DNA from: Aureimonas altamirensis
GTDB lineage: Bacteria > Pseudomonadota > Alphaproteobacteria > Rhizobiales > Rhizobiaceae
Direction of reading: 5' to 3'
DNA length: 64,000 nucleotides
Assembly: GCF_023702225.1 (NCBI RefSeq)
Contig: NZ_JAMQCO010000009.1
Coordinates: forward strand, 1-64,000
Position 1 is the stretch's first letter. The number at the start of each line of letters is the position of its first letter. The translations under genes were made by a program, and so were the position numbers. This document shows positions 12,001 through 18,485 of this stretch, in pieces. The notes beneath the pieces were generated by a model. The model had not been told where the DNA came from. It saw only the letters and a list, made by a program, of their open reading frames with translations, and did no database searches.

Positions 12001-12435
12001 TACGGCGCGGGCGGCAATCTCGGGCAACTCGCCACCATCGGCGGAGGCAGCGGGGTGGATACGCTGACACTGGACGGCGCGAGCCTGACCCTCGACCTGA
12101 CCCAGGTCAGCAATGCTTCCGCATCGCTTCCGAATGGTTCCAGCCGTATAACGAGCGTCGAAAGGGTGGACCTGACGGGCTCCGGCAACAATACGGTCAA
12201 GCTGTCGATCAATGACGTGCTGGACATGAGCGAAGCGAACCTGTTTGCCGCCAATGGCCGGCACCAGCTCATGGTCTCGGGCGATGCCGGGGATGCTGTG
12301 CAACTGGCCGGACTATCGAGCTGGACGAAGTCCGGAACGGTCGACTATGCCGGGGGCACCTACGATGCGTGGAACCATAACAACGCCCTCGGCACGGTGT
12401 ACGTGCTGCAGAGCCTGACGGTGCTGCCCGTCTGA
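1..12435 (+). CDS. Giant FG-GAP/RTX repeat protein, 5' partial
   Basis: The reading frame is open from base 1 and matches the adaptor segment of the later units, so the true start lies left of the window; at least 4144 residues are present. Six units of about 680 residues follow one another. Each carries seven FG-GAP blades, recognised by the Ca2+-binding loop DxNGDGxxD followed by a hydrophobic strand and GAP/GAS, then AGRAYVVFGKT. Each propeller is followed by one or two RTX-like nonapeptides (GGAGDDTIT, GGAGNDRIE), a strand-rich stretch with SIERIDITGSG, and an adaptor ending in LYVRQGV. Integrin-alpha-like FG-GAP propellers and RTX repeats are typical of large Ca2+-stabilised exoproteins, often exported by type I secretion; export and adhesion are inferred. 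No protease or hydrolase domain is visible. The protein ends directly after the last adaptor. Confidence 0.9.
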   Translation, partial: NGLRQLLIDGDAGDKVQLLDGRWGLVSTGVTIGGQAYDAYRRASTNGMIYVRQGVSVERLEPSLEEIASGRGGFALDGESAGDGLGGAVTYLGDINGDGLVDYAVSAPNGDPASRTNAGRTYVVYGRTGTGPLALSAVAAGSGGFAIDGGSAGETSGGSIAAAGDVNGDGLADIVIGAPGYGSNAGRAYVVYGKTTGGVVTLSSLGTGGFQILGEAGTNRTGVSVSGAGDVNGDGYGDVIVGASSASNGRAYVVFGKSGSADVALSGLAGAGSGFLLQGESSTTGYSVSGAGDVNGDGLADLIVGAPGYGSNAGRAYVVFGRTASTALNLSGLSAANAGFAIVGGTADDMVGTSVSYAGDVNGDGLADLIVSAPNNDALETNAGRAYVVFGRSGVANVTVTSLGTTGFAITGDGLNDMAGTVVSYAGDINGDGLADIIVAAPNNDTGGQDAGRVYVVFGRTSAAEVKLSDIVNRSGGFVLTGDNAGDLTGAAVTAGQDLNGDGLADIIIGAPGYAGGKGRAYVILGRTDGAYGTLAIDETYGNDNDDLTDAGMSLTIMAGGGNDSIAMESASSVVYGGTGNDVFQLSAPIILGLQNAYGGSGKYGRIVGGMGIDTIDVQASSVTLDLSKMAGLAAENPQGGSRVEGIEAINLGNHANTLKLSTLEVLDLGEAGAFEANGRHQLLVSGGLTDKVQLTDGRWTRAVQTFARAGKTYDVYNNTASTATLYVEQGVSVERVDYSVLDAQRDMGLTVSGEGASNYLGFSVSSAGDLNGDGLADLIFGASGAASGAGRVYVAFGRTNGALLDASTLAAGCGGFALTGEGVGQGFGNSVAAAGDVNGDGLADIIVGAGSYNGSAGRAYVIFGRTDGAMPALSSIAAGGTGGFIVNGEATGTSFASSVAGAGDVNGDGLADIVIGAYNHTSGTGRAYVVFGKTSSAAVSASAIAGGSGGFAILAECTGQQLGISVSGAGDMNGDGLADIVVAASSYNTSVGRSYVVYGKTGTTSVVTSALGTGGFTVTGETTLNELGTVAYGGDVNGDGRSDILVAANRYGNYTGRAYVIFGRSGGNLDINLSSSSLGTMGFAIAAECAADALGRSLSYVGDVNGDGLADILVGASGNDYTGNNAGKAYLVYGKTDNATVQLSAVARGVGGFAILGDGSGSQAGYAVSAAGDVNGDGLADLVVGSYSASNGAGRGYVIFGKTGGVVRNTGVDYMGTTGAERIEDGGAPLSIVADAGNDTIVLTGNSLVYAGAGDDRIEVSSAYIAALQSGYNATSGLLPRVSGGSGVDTLVINGAGFTLDLTQIANQAGVHPLDGSRLDSIERIDITGTGNNTVRLTAADIADISGANVFQATGRHQLLIDGNAGDSVQLLDARWAQAAPYTSGGNSYNVYYNVVDAVSLYVRQGVLVTFTAIEAAESANGYGGFAVNGECAGDQAGYRAANIGDFNGDGIDDLVVGAPYNDAAGNDSGRAYVIFGRTNQSAINLSAIAAGTGGFALSEGASNAYFGRAVAAAGDVNGDGLTDFIVSSSSIGAGKAYVVFGRSDGVAPTIANILSGTGGGFVVNGECNNDSFGYTVSGAGDVNGDGLSDVIVSAHGVAAGTGRAYVVFGKTSSTAVAASAITAGSGGFAITGATGQAFSVPVSGAGDLNGDGLADLLVGGVAFNGQMGRTYVVYGKTNGSGVSIAALGTGGYTISGETTSNQLGNPTYGGDVNGDGLADVLVSAPRISSNAGRAYVIFGRTGGNFDISVSSASLGTQGYAIVSETTNDYSGFSLAYAGDMNGDGLADMIVSGNINPYAGSAGGKAFVVYGKTGSASIMLSAVAQGSGGFLIVGECADDSFASGSVSYGGDINGDGLSDLIVTAPLNDASATDAGRIYVIFGRTSGAVTNTTVDVMGDASANALADAGVARTIVGGAGDDTITLTAGSVAYGGAGNDRIEVNSAMLASLQAGFNATTGQLSRVAGGNGVDTLALTGGGMTLDLRQIANQGAVNSAGGSRLESIERIDITGSGDNILRITAADIADMSTGNAFEATGSHQLMVDGNAGDKVFLMDSRWAQRGSTYTSGGNTYVVYYNVADKVSLYVRQGVTVTYPAPIIEAGESGNGDNGFALNGECAGDNAGYRIANVGDFNGDGIDDIVVGAPYNDAAGSDAGRAYLVYGRTGSSTLNLSAIAAGNGGFAIADGIAGDFFGRGVAAAGDVNGDGLADFIVGGYNMGAGRAYVVFGRSDGVAPTAATINSGAAGFVINGESTMDNLGMTVAGAGDVNGDGLSDVIVSAHGWSSGTGRAYVIFGKTSGAAVAASAIAAGSGGFAITGSSGWNFSVPVSGAGDVNGDGLADLLVGAAVYGSSTGRTFVVYGKTSGSGIAITALGTGGFSITGETTSNELTNATFGGDVNGDGLADILLTAPVYGSGMGRAYVIFGRTGGNFDINVGSGSLGTQGYAIVAECAADYTGFGLSYAGDVNGDGLADMIVSGRTNIYGDATTGRAFVVYGKTSTSSIALSAITLGSGGFVISGECAGDMFANLSVSYGGDINGDGLADLIVSASRNDTSGTDAGRVYVIFGRTDGVVTNTTVDVMGDASANALSDGGVARTIIGGAGDDTITLTSGSVAYGGAGNDRFEIGATTLAALQAGFNATTGQLARISGGNGVDTLALTGGGSTFDLRLIGNPGGANPAGGSRIESIERIDITGSGDNVLKLTATDIIDMSGANVFEATGRHQVMVDGNAGDRVQLTDSRWARQTATYSSGGNIYDVYYNAGKAAALYVRQGVLVEYTGLEISEVAGGIGGFALNSEGYIYPATGFSVSAAGDVNGDGYGDFLVGAPNYGPINAEGRTYLVFGKSDSTAIDLSSIANGNGGFAIGGLSKDSSGWSVAALGDFNGDGLADLAVGAPSLGTTTGKTYIIFGKTGAPSIYATGPNSFQILGQCTNDRAGFSVSAAGDVNGDGLADMIVGAPLYDAPSGTDNNNGRSYVVFGTTATTDINLSAIAAGSGGFAITGETGGWTSGYAVSGAGDLNGDGLADLLVGAPGSSSQTGKAYVVYGKTSTAAVNLSALGAAGFSITGICAGDAAGNSLSYAGDVNGDGLADLIVNTPLADFGGLADMGRSYVVFGQTSGANVTLSAFASSSGFTITGETAGDQFGYSSAYAGDMNGDGLADIVVSALKSTAGGGLGKVYVVYGKTGSSVVNLSAIAAGSGGFAINTIPGLLDFGSSVSSAGDVNGDGLSDLIIGASNGVGRAFVVFGRTDMAIGGTAVDIVGDAGANSLTDGGSAKTIVAGAGNDTIALTAGSIAYGGAGDDRIEIDGTAISSLQSGFNATTGQLARISGGAGVDTLALTGAGRTLDLTLIANQAASNPAGGSRLESLEKIDITGSGNNIVRLTAADIIDLAGSNLFEATGRHQVMIDGNAGDRVQLTDGRWIRQAAMASIGGNAYSVYFNVLKAASVYVKQGVTVEYVGIEAVEAANGAGGYAMNGECSGDLAGMRLSSAGDFNGDGLDDFIVAAPSNDGSAVNAGRAYIVYGQTGGATFNLSSVAAGTGGFALSGELAGNNLGWSVSAAGDVNGDGLADIVVTAQGYTSNTGRAYVVFGRTNGSAPVLSEVVGGTGGFIVAGEGSSNYFGYSASAAGDVNGDGLADMVIGAYGANSVTGRAYVVFGKTGGGAVMASDLAAGSGGFAINGASASANFASAVAGIGDVNGDGLGDIVIGASNDNGYTGRAYVVYGKTGGGSVSVTALGTGGYAITGETTNNLLGSDVSTAGDVNGDGISDFLVSAYGNGSNTGKAYVIYGRTDAPADLNLASGIGTRGFAIAAECAADQAGYTLSYAGDINGDGLSDLLVGARYNDFSASTAGRAYVVFGKTGNTTVQLTDIARNSGGFAISGERAGDQFSFDVSNAGDVNGDGLGDLLVGAWNNATTAANAGRAYIFFGRTDGAMGGTSVDLLGDATANALGDGGTAMTIVAGAGDDVVTLSAAGSIAYGGAGNDTIHINGAMIAALSAKYGAGGNLGQLATIGGGSGVDTLTLDGASLTLDLTQVSNASASLPNGSSRITSVERVDLTGSGNNTVKLSINDVLDMSEANLFAANGRHQLMVSGDAGDAVQLAGLSSWTKSGTVDYAGGTYDAWNHNNALGTVYVLQSLTVLPV
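169..12435 (+). repeat. Six tandem ~2.04-kb coding units (propeller + RTX/adaptor)
   Basis: Coding repeats inside the giant gene. Units begin near 169, 2200, 4235, 6275, 8325 and 10366, giving a period of 2.03-2.07 kb. Counting DxNGDGxxD loops gives exactly seven per unit. Units 3 and 4 are the most alike at protein level (shared DFNGDGIDD first blade, IVSAH third blade). DNA identity between units looks moderate, so the duplications are old, except that blades within the first unit are close to one another at nucleotide level. Confidence 0.85.
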
Positions 12436-12440
12436 TAGCC

Positions 12441-12480
12441 AAACAAAAACCCCCGCGGCATCGGCCGCGGGGGTGCTTTA
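12441..12480. terminator. Bidirectional intrinsic terminator between giant gene and rpoH
   Basis: A perfect 10-bp GC stem (12450-12459 with 12464-12473) closes a 4-base loop. An A-rich run lies on the left (12441-12449) and a T-containing run on the right, so it can end transcription of both convergent genes. Confidence 0.85.
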
Positions 12481-12505
12481 TTCGGAAGACCTTTGTGCGC
12501 CGTAG

Positions 12506-13423
12506 TCAGGCGGAAATTCGCTCGCGCTCCGGGGCACGCAAAGCGCGCTCGGCTGCTTCGGCGTTTTCGCGCACCGCCTTCTGGACCTTTTCGAATGCAC
12601 GGACCTCGATCTGGCGAACACGTTCACGGCTGATGTCGAACTCGTCCGACAAAGCCTCCAGCGTCAAAGGGTCTTCCGACAGGCGACGGGCCTGGAAGAT
12701 GCGCTTCTCACGGTCGTTCAGCCCGTCCATCGCACTTTCCAGCATGGCGCGGCGCTGGTCCAGTTCGTCTTCGCGAACCAGGACCTCTTCCTGGCTTTCG
12801 CTCTGGTCGACCAGCCAGTCCTGCCATTCGCCGGACTCGCCCTCGGTGGCGCGGATCGGTGCATTGAGTGAGGCGTCGCCCGACAGGCGACGGTTCATCG
12901 ATACCACTTCCTCTTCGCTGACGCCGAGCTGCGTTGCGATCTGGTTCACCTGGTCGGGGCGCAGGTCACCCTCGTCCAAGGCCTGGATGCGGCTCTTCAT
13001 TTTGCGCAGGTTGAAGAACAGGCGCTTCTGGTTAGCGGTGGTGCCCATCTTGACGAGGCTCCACGACCGCAGAATATATTCCTGTATCGAGGCCTTGATC
13101 CACCACATGGCGTAAGTTGCCAGGCGAAAGCCCCGATCCGCGTCGAAACGCTTGACCGCCTGCATCAGGCCGACATTGCCTTCCGATACGACTTCGCCGA
13201 TCGGCAGCCCGTAGCCGCGGTATCCCATGGCGATCTTGGCCACCAGGCGCAAATGGCTGGTCACCAGCTTGTGGGCCGCATTGCGGTCGTCATGCTCGGC
13301 ATAGCGCTTGGCGAGCATGTACTCTTCCTGCGGCTCAAGCATGGGAAAGCGGCGGATTTCTTCCAGGTAGCGGGAAAGGCCGCCTTCGCCGGAAGCGATA
13401 CTGGGTAGGTTGGCATTCGCCAT
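12506..13423 (-). CDS. rpoH: RNA polymerase sigma factor RpoH (sigma-32)
   Basis: Alternative sigma factor that directs RNA polymerase to heat-shock promoters in the cytoplasm. The 305-residue protein has sigma-70 region 2 (about residues 50-120, with YAMWWIKASIQEYILRSW), the diagnostic RpoH box NQKRLFFNLR at 131-140, and a region 4 helix-turn-helix near 250-280 (LSDEFDISRERVRQIE). Length is normal for RpoH. The ATG is preceded by GGAGGG at good spacing. It is convergent with the giant gene and lies downstream of rluD on the same strand, separated by 209 bp that contain a palindrome. Alphaproteobacteria often carry two rpoH paralogues; which of the two this is cannot be told here. Confidence 0.95.
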   Translation of the reverse strand: MANANLPSIASGEGGLSRYLEEIRRFPMLEPQEEYMLAKRYAEHDDRNAAHKLVTSHLRLVAKIAMGYRGYGLPIGEVVSEGNVGLMQAVKRFDADRGFRLATYAMWWIKASIQEYILRSWSLVKMGTTANQKRLFFNLRKMKSRIQALDEGDLRPDQVNQIATQLGVSEEEVVSMNRRLSGDASLNAPIRATEGESGEWQDWLVDQSESQEEVLVREDELDQRRAMLESAMDGLNDREKRIFQARRLSEDPLTLEALSDEFDISRERVRQIEVRAFEKVQKAVRENAEAAERALRAPERERISA

Positions 13424-13534
13424 GGATAGCCCTCCGATAAGACGGTCGCCATCAGGCCAACCGTACGGGCCGCCCGCCGGACAGCCGGGGCAGCTCCAGA
13501 GTGATATGGGTATTCTTCAAGGCGAATGCACGAC

Positions 13535-13553
13535 CGCGACATGGCATGTCGCG
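13535..13553. promoter_or_regulatory. 9-1-9 perfect palindrome upstream of rpoH
   Basis: CGCGACATG and CATGTCGCG flank a single base, about 110 bp upstream of the rpoH start. Perfect symmetry of this length suggests a dimeric regulator site or a hairpin in the rpoH leader. The binding factor is unknown. Confidence 0.5.
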
Positions 13554-13632
13554 TGAAACGCACCGTTCACCAAACGTTGCTTACCCCTGCGGGAAGCCTG
13601 TTTCGATGCAAATGTTTCGCATCGATGCCGGT

Positions 13633-14655
<1,023 letters not shown>

Positions 14656-14679
14656 GGACCGAAAGTGCGATTGAGGGAT

Positions 14680-15018
14680 ATGACGGACGCGAACACGGAA
14701 GCCGAAGGCGCGATCGACCCAGCCACGGAACGGCTGCGCCGCAAGATGGTGCGTCTTCTGGCCGTCTCCATCGGCATCATGTTCGTCGGGGTTATGGCCG
14801 TCCTGGCTGCAGTTGTCTACCGAACCGGCGATTCGGCCGGTCCGGAACAGGGCGCCGAAATCGCGCTGGCCCTCCCTGCCGGGTCCGAAGTGGCCGAAAC
14901 CTCGCTCGACGGAAACACGATCCTGGTCCGCGTCTTCATGCCGGAAGGGGAGGAGATCATCCTTTTCGATCGGCGCGACGGCTCCATCATGAACCGCTAT
15001 CCGCTCAACCGCCCTTAG
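14680..15018 (+). CDS. Small single-pass membrane protein beside rluD
   Basis: A 112-residue protein starting at ATG 14680, with GAGG about 5 bases upstream; longer starts further left would run into rluD. A basic stretch (LRRKMVRLLA) precedes one transmembrane helix (about residues 25-47, IGIMFVGVMAVLAAVVY). The C-terminal ~60 residues are soluble, probably periplasmic, and end in a strand-rich part (VRVFMPEGEEIILFDRRDG). It resembles a short alphaproteobacterial family found next to rluD, possibly DUF6476; that name is from memory and unsure. No function is known. Confidence 0.75.
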   Translation: MTDANTEAEGAIDPATERLRRKMVRLLAVSIGIMFVGVMAVLAAVVYRTGDSAGPEQGAEIALALPAGSEVAETSLDGNTILVRVFMPEGEEIILFDRRDGSIMNRYPLNRP

Positions 15019-15036
15019 AGCGCGCCGTGCGTCCCT

Positions 15037-15570
15037 TTATATGGAACCACCCTGCCGGAGGCGCTTGCCGCGACGCCAGTCCGCCGGCGGCGTGAAATGC
15101 CCGCTCCAAAGCCCGCGGCCCGCGCGACGCGCTTCGCGTTCGGCGCGTCCGTAGCGTCCATCGCTATAGTGCCGGTATTCCACCGCCCATCCGTCGGCCA
15201 CCATTGCGGCGTTGATGTTGAGGCCATCCGGACGAAAGCATTCGGCAACGATCCGGCCGTATCTGTCCCTGTCCTTCTCGGCGCAGGAAAGGTGACCGTT
15301 GCGACCGACGAGGCGATGAAGATGCTCGGCTGACCGCGTGCCGCAGAGGTACGGGGCGCCGCCCGAATCCGTGCATTTCTGCCGGCCCTCGGGCGCGTCG
15401 ATGCCGTAAAGCCGGATGCGCGCCGCCGTGCCGGAAACAATCAGCGTGTCGCCGTCGACGATCTCGGCCCGCCCAGTATGGACGTCGCCTTCTGCCGACT
15501 CGGCCACATTGCATGCCGTTCCGATGACGAGAGCGACGAAACACGAAAGAATGTGGCGGAGGTCTGGCAC
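15037..15570 (-). CDS. Secreted thermonuclease-like (SNase) protein
   Basis: A 177-residue staphylococcal-nuclease-fold protein that probably cleaves DNA or RNA phosphodiesters outside the cytoplasm, with Ca2+. An N-terminal hydrophobic signal (about 5-25) is followed by the SNase core: VDGDTL (39-43), RIRLYGIDAPE (51-61, carrying the conserved Arg and the Asp/Glu pair) and DRYGR (102-106). The start is GTG with no clear ribosome site, so the N-terminus is uncertain. Cysteines at 66, 76 and 96 may form disulfides. It is convergent with the small membrane-protein gene, leaving 18 bp between the stops. Confidence 0.85.
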   Translation of the reverse strand: MPDLRHILSCFVALVIGTACNVAESAEGDVHTGRAEIVDGDTLIVSGTAARIRLYGIDAPEGRQKCTDSGGAPYLCGTRSAEHLHRLVGRNGHLSCAEKDRDRYGRIVAECFRPDGLNINAAMVADGWAVEYRHYSDGRYGRAEREARRAGRGLWSGHFTPPADWRRGKRLRQGGSI

Positions 15571-15820
15571 TTGCGGTTGCTCAAATCGGTGTCGACGATG
15601 CCACCGATTGTGCCTTGAAGCCTCTGATTCAGCGAGTGCTTTTTCGCCTCCTGGTGGCCCCTGTGGCTGATTTGCGACAGTTTGGGACTATCCTGAATTA
15701 GGCCATTGTTCGGCCCCAAGCAGCATCCATATCGGCGTCACGCAACTGACGCGTCAACCGAACCACAGCGGCTCCCAAGCTCACGGTTCGGCGGTAATGC
15801 AGAGTATTGAGGGGTTTCTT

Positions 15821-16588
15821 ATGAACCGTTTTGCACTTCTTCTCGGCTCCGTAGCCTTCGTCACGCCCGCCATGGCCGCGGACGTCATCTACGAAGAGCC
15901 GGCGGCGCCTGCTCCGGTCGTGGCTTACGAGCCGGCCTTTACCTGGACCGGCTTCTATGTCGGTGGCCAGGCCGGTGTCGCCTTCAACCGCGACTCGGGC
16001 CTGTTCTCGTCGGATAATTCCGGCTTCACCGGTGGCAACGATGACGGCCAGTCGGGCTTCATCGGCGGTGGCCACATCGGTTACGACTACCAGGTCGGCA
16101 ACTTCCTGGTCGGCGCCGTGGCTGACCTCAGCTACATCGACGCGACGTCCTCTTCGGACTACACCTTCGGCGGCACCACCATCTACGGCGCCGAGCAGAA
16201 GATCGACTATGTCGGCACCGTTCGCGCCAAGCTCGGCTATGCGGCCGACCGCTTCGCCGTGTACGCAACGGGCGGTCTCGCCTATGGCGACACGAAGAAC
16301 AGCTACCTCGGCGATTCGATCACCTCGATCAACGGCACGACCTATAATGTGTCGGTCTCCGAAGACACGGACGATGTCGGCTATTCGGTCGGCGCCGGCG
16401 TGGATTACCTCGTCACGCAGAACTTCTCGCTGGGTGTCGAGTATCTCTACACCGACCTCGGCGACTCCAAGCTCGACGTCGCCTACACGCCGGTTGCCGG
16501 CGGTACGCCGGGCGTCCTGTCCACGTCGTCCAGCACGGACCTCGACTTCCACACGGTTTGGGCGAAGGCTTCCTTCCGCTTCAACTAA
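15821..16588 (+). CDS. Omp25/Omp31-type outer-membrane beta-barrel protein
   Basis: A 255-residue protein with signal peptide MNRFALLLGSVAFVTPAMA and mature start ADVIYEEP. The TWTGFYVGGQAGVAF motif opening the barrel is typical of the Omp25/RopB family of Rhizobiales, and the C-terminus VWAKASFRFN is a beta-barrel-like end strand. Eight amphipathic strands separated by polar loops are expected. Start chosen at ATG 15821, preceded by GAGGGG six bases away; an ATG at 15797 has no such site. It stands alone and ends at a strong terminator. These proteins stabilise the outer membrane in the family. Confidence 0.92.
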   Translation: MNRFALLLGSVAFVTPAMAADVIYEEPAAPAPVVAYEPAFTWTGFYVGGQAGVAFNRDSGLFSSDNSGFTGGNDDGQSGFIGGGHIGYDYQVGNFLVGAVADLSYIDATSSSDYTFGGTTIYGAEQKIDYVGTVRAKLGYAADRFAVYATGGLAYGDTKNSYLGDSITSINGTTYNVSVSEDTDDVGYSVGAGVDYLVTQNFSLGVEYLYTDLGDSKLDVAYTPVAGGTPGVLSTSSSTDLDFHTVWAKASFRFN

Positions 16589-16621
16589 GATGGGTCGGGC
16601 CGGCAACGGCTCGTCATGCAG

Positions 16622-16652
16622 AAGGGCTCCCGGGAAACCGGGGGCCCTTTTT
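16622..16652 (+). terminator. Intrinsic terminator of the Omp25-like gene
   Basis: A 12-bp stem containing one G-T pair (16622-16633 with 16638-16649) closes a GAAA tetraloop and runs into five T residues. Confidence 0.9.
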
Positions 16653-16671
16653 CGTTGGACGCCGGCGCACG

Positions 16672-16699
16672 AAAAAAGCGCCACCCGAAGGCGGCGCTT
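16672..16699 (-). terminator. Intrinsic terminator for sciP
   Basis: Inverted repeat AAGCGCC/GGCGCTT around a short loop. Read on the minus strand it ends in six T residues, so it terminates transcripts coming from sciP. Confidence 0.8.
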
Positions 16700-16730
16700 G
16701 ATCGATTCGCGGCAGACGTCCGAGGATGCC

Positions 16731-16834
16731 TAGAGCATCGGACCGAAAAGTGGAATCCGGTTTTCGGATAATCCGATGCTTCATCAAAAGCTTGGAGCGA
16801 CGTTTGTGCGTCCGACCGGACGCACGGCGCTCTA
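16731..16834. repeat. RIME-like rhizobial intergenic mosaic element
   Basis: A 104-bp element bounded by TAGAGC and GCTCTA. It contains two nested hairpins: GCATCGGA/TCCGATGC enclosing CCGAAAA/TTTTCGG, and GTGCGTCC/GGACGCAC. Layout and words match the RIME family spread between genes in Rhizobiales. Its right end overlaps the sciP stop codon. Confidence 0.75.
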
Positions 16835-17125
16835 ATGCCGCAGTTCGACTTTCTTGCGGTACTCCTGCAACTGCGTGGTACGCAGCCCAGCGAGTCCATG
16901 CCTGTCGATGGATGCCTGCCAGGAGAGGAACTCCTCGACCGTCAGGGTATATTTCGAACAAGCCTCATCCAGGCTCAGCAGTCCGCCGCGTACGGCGGCA
17001 ACCACCTCCGCCTTCCGCCGGATGACCCAGCGGCGCGTGTTGGACGGGGGCAAGTCCGCCACGGTCAGCGGGCTGCCATCCGGCCCGATGACGTATTTCA
17101 CTCTCGGTCTAACCTGATCGGTCAT
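16832..17125 (-). CDS. sciP: SciP-family CtrA-inhibitory protein (DUF1153)
   Basis: A 97-residue helix-turn-helix protein. In Caulobacter, SciP binds the cell-cycle regulator CtrA at promoters and blocks RNA polymerase recruitment. The family signature is clear: RPRVKYVIGPDGSPLT, LPPSNTRRWVIRRKAEVV, GGLLSLDEACSKYTLTVEEFLSWQ and GLAGLRTT. Start placed at ATG 17125 because the family begins MT(D/E)...RPRVKYVIG; an upstream in-frame ATG at 17146 would add seven unrelated residues. The TAG stop falls within the terminal CTA of a RIME-like repeat. The promoter side carries an array of TAAC half-sites resembling CtrA boxes. Confidence 0.93.
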   Translation of the reverse strand: MTDQVRPRVKYVIGPDGSPLTVADLPPSNTRRWVIRRKAEVVAAVRGGLLSLDEACSKYTLTVEEFLSWQASIDRHGLAGLRTTQLQEYRKKVELRH

Positions 17126-17193
17126 TGTACTCTCTACACATTGCAAGGACCCAATCGCCGGATGAAGCTAGACCGCTGCCTTTAAAAATTTCG

Positions 17194-17230
17194 CTAACCC
17201 ACTCGTAACAAATCGCTAACCTGTCTTAAC
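17194..17230. promoter_or_regulatory. Phased TAAC half-site array (CtrA-like) between sciP and mnmA
   Basis: Four half-sites CTAAC, GTAAC, CTAAC and TTAAC start at 17194, 17205, 17216 and 17226, i.e. at steps of 11, 11 and 10 bp. The CtrA consensus TTAA-N7-TTAAC places its half-sites 11 bp apart. The array lies 69-105 bp upstream of sciP and 77-113 bp upstream of mnmA. Confidence 0.6.
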
Positions 17231-17306
17231 CGGATGCTGCATTCGCATTTGGCGGCGCAATGGCCTATATGTCGCCGACGGACAGGACCAGAATTCGAAC
17301 CGCGCC

Positions 17307-18485
17307 ATGCTGAACAGTCTCGATCTTCCAAAGCCGCCATCGGAAACCCGCGTCGTCGTCGCGATGTCGGGCGGGGTCGACTCGTCCGTCGTCGCCGCCA
17401 TCATGAAGGCGGAGGGGTACGAGGTGATCGGCATCACGCTGCAGCTGTACGATGGCGGCGCCTCGGCGCGCCGCGCGGGCGCGTGCTGCGCGGGCCAGGA
17501 CATCCACGACGCACGGCGCACCGCCGAAATTCTGGGCATCCCGCATTACGTGCTGGATTATGAGGACAAGTTCCGCGAACAGGTCATCAATCCCTTCGCC
17601 GAAAGCTATATGGCCGGCGAGACACCCATTCCCTGCGTGGCCTGCAATCAGACGGTCAAGTTCAAGGATCTGCTCGCCACGGCGCGGGATCTTGGGGCGG
17701 ACGTCCTGGCAACGGGCCACTATATCGAAAGCCGGGCCAATGGCGCGCATCGCAGCCTGTACCGTCCGGTGGACCTGAACCGCGACCAGAGCTACTTCCT
17801 CTACGCAACGACGCAAGAGCAGGTGGATTTTCTGCGTTTTCCGCTGGGGCGGCTCACCAAGCCGGAGACCCGCGCCATCGCCGAGGCGCACGGGCTTGGA
17901 GTCGCCAGCAAGCCGGACAGCCAGGATATCTGTTTCGTCGCCAACGGCCGGTATACCGACGTCATCCAGAAGCTTCGACCCAATGCAGGCGAGCCGGGTG
18001 ATATACGCCATCTGGACGGTCGCGTTCTGGGCCGACACGAGGGCGTGGTCGGCTTTACGGTGGGTCAGCGCAAGGGCATCGGCGTGGCGGCCGGAGAGCC
18101 GCTCTATGTCGTCTCCATCGATGCACGCAACAGGATCGTCACCGTGGGGCCGCGCAGCGCCCTTCAAACGCGTTATCTCCGTCTGCGAGACGTGAACTGG
18201 CTGGGGGATCTAGCCATGGAGGATGCTGCCGCAAGCGGTATGGACGGGTTGATGGTGAAGGTACGGTCGGCGCGGCCGCCGGCGCCGGCACGACTGGCGC
18301 TCGTGGGCGGCGAGATCCGCGTGGAACTGCTGGCGGGAGAGGAAGGCGTCTCGCCCGGGCAGGCCTGCGTCTTTTACGATGGAGACGGCGCAGGGGCCAA
18401 GGTTCTGGGTGGAGGAGTGATCGCGGCCACGGAGCGTGCCGAAACGGCCGGCGGCGCGCCGACCGAAATGGCGGTGGCGGTTTAG
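17307..18485 (+). CDS. mnmA: tRNA 2-thiouridine(34) synthase MnmA
   Basis: Transfers sulfur to U34 of tRNA-Lys, -Glu and -Gln using ATP, in the cytoplasm. The 392-residue protein has the N-terminal PP-loop ATP-binding motif SGGVDSS at 21-27, the cysteine motif CVACNQ (Cys111, Cys114) and DSQDICF with Cys210. Cys114 and Cys210 correspond to the catalytic pair. [11 protein letters not shown] marks the central domain. Length is within the normal range for alphaproteobacterial MnmA, which have the [13 protein letters not shown] insert seen at 59-71. Its last four bases overlap the stop of the convergent oxidoreductase gene. Confidence 0.96.
   Translation: MLNSLDLPKPPSETRVVVAMSGGVDSSVVAAIMKAEGYEVIGITLQLYDGGASARRAGACCAGQDIHDARRTAEILGIPHYVLDYEDKFREQVINPFAESYMAGETPIPCVACNQTVKFKDLLATARDLGADVLATGHYIESRANGAHRSLYRPVDLNRDQSYFLYATTQEQVDFLRFPLGRLTKPETRAIAEAHGLGVASKPDSQDICFVANGRYTDVIQKLRPNAGEPGDIRHLDGRVLGRHEGVVGFTVGQRKGIGVAAGEPLYVVSIDARNRIVTVGPRSALQTRYLRLRDVNWLGDLAMEDAAASGMDGLMVKVRSARPPAPARLALVGGEIRVELLAGEEGVSPGQACVFYDGDGAGAKVLGGGVIAATERAETAGGAPTEMAVAV

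Noticed and set aside
13424-13632. Heat-shock (sigma-32) promoter for rpoH at CTTGAA...CCCATAT
   Set aside because: The two elements are only about five bases apart, too close for a functional promoter.
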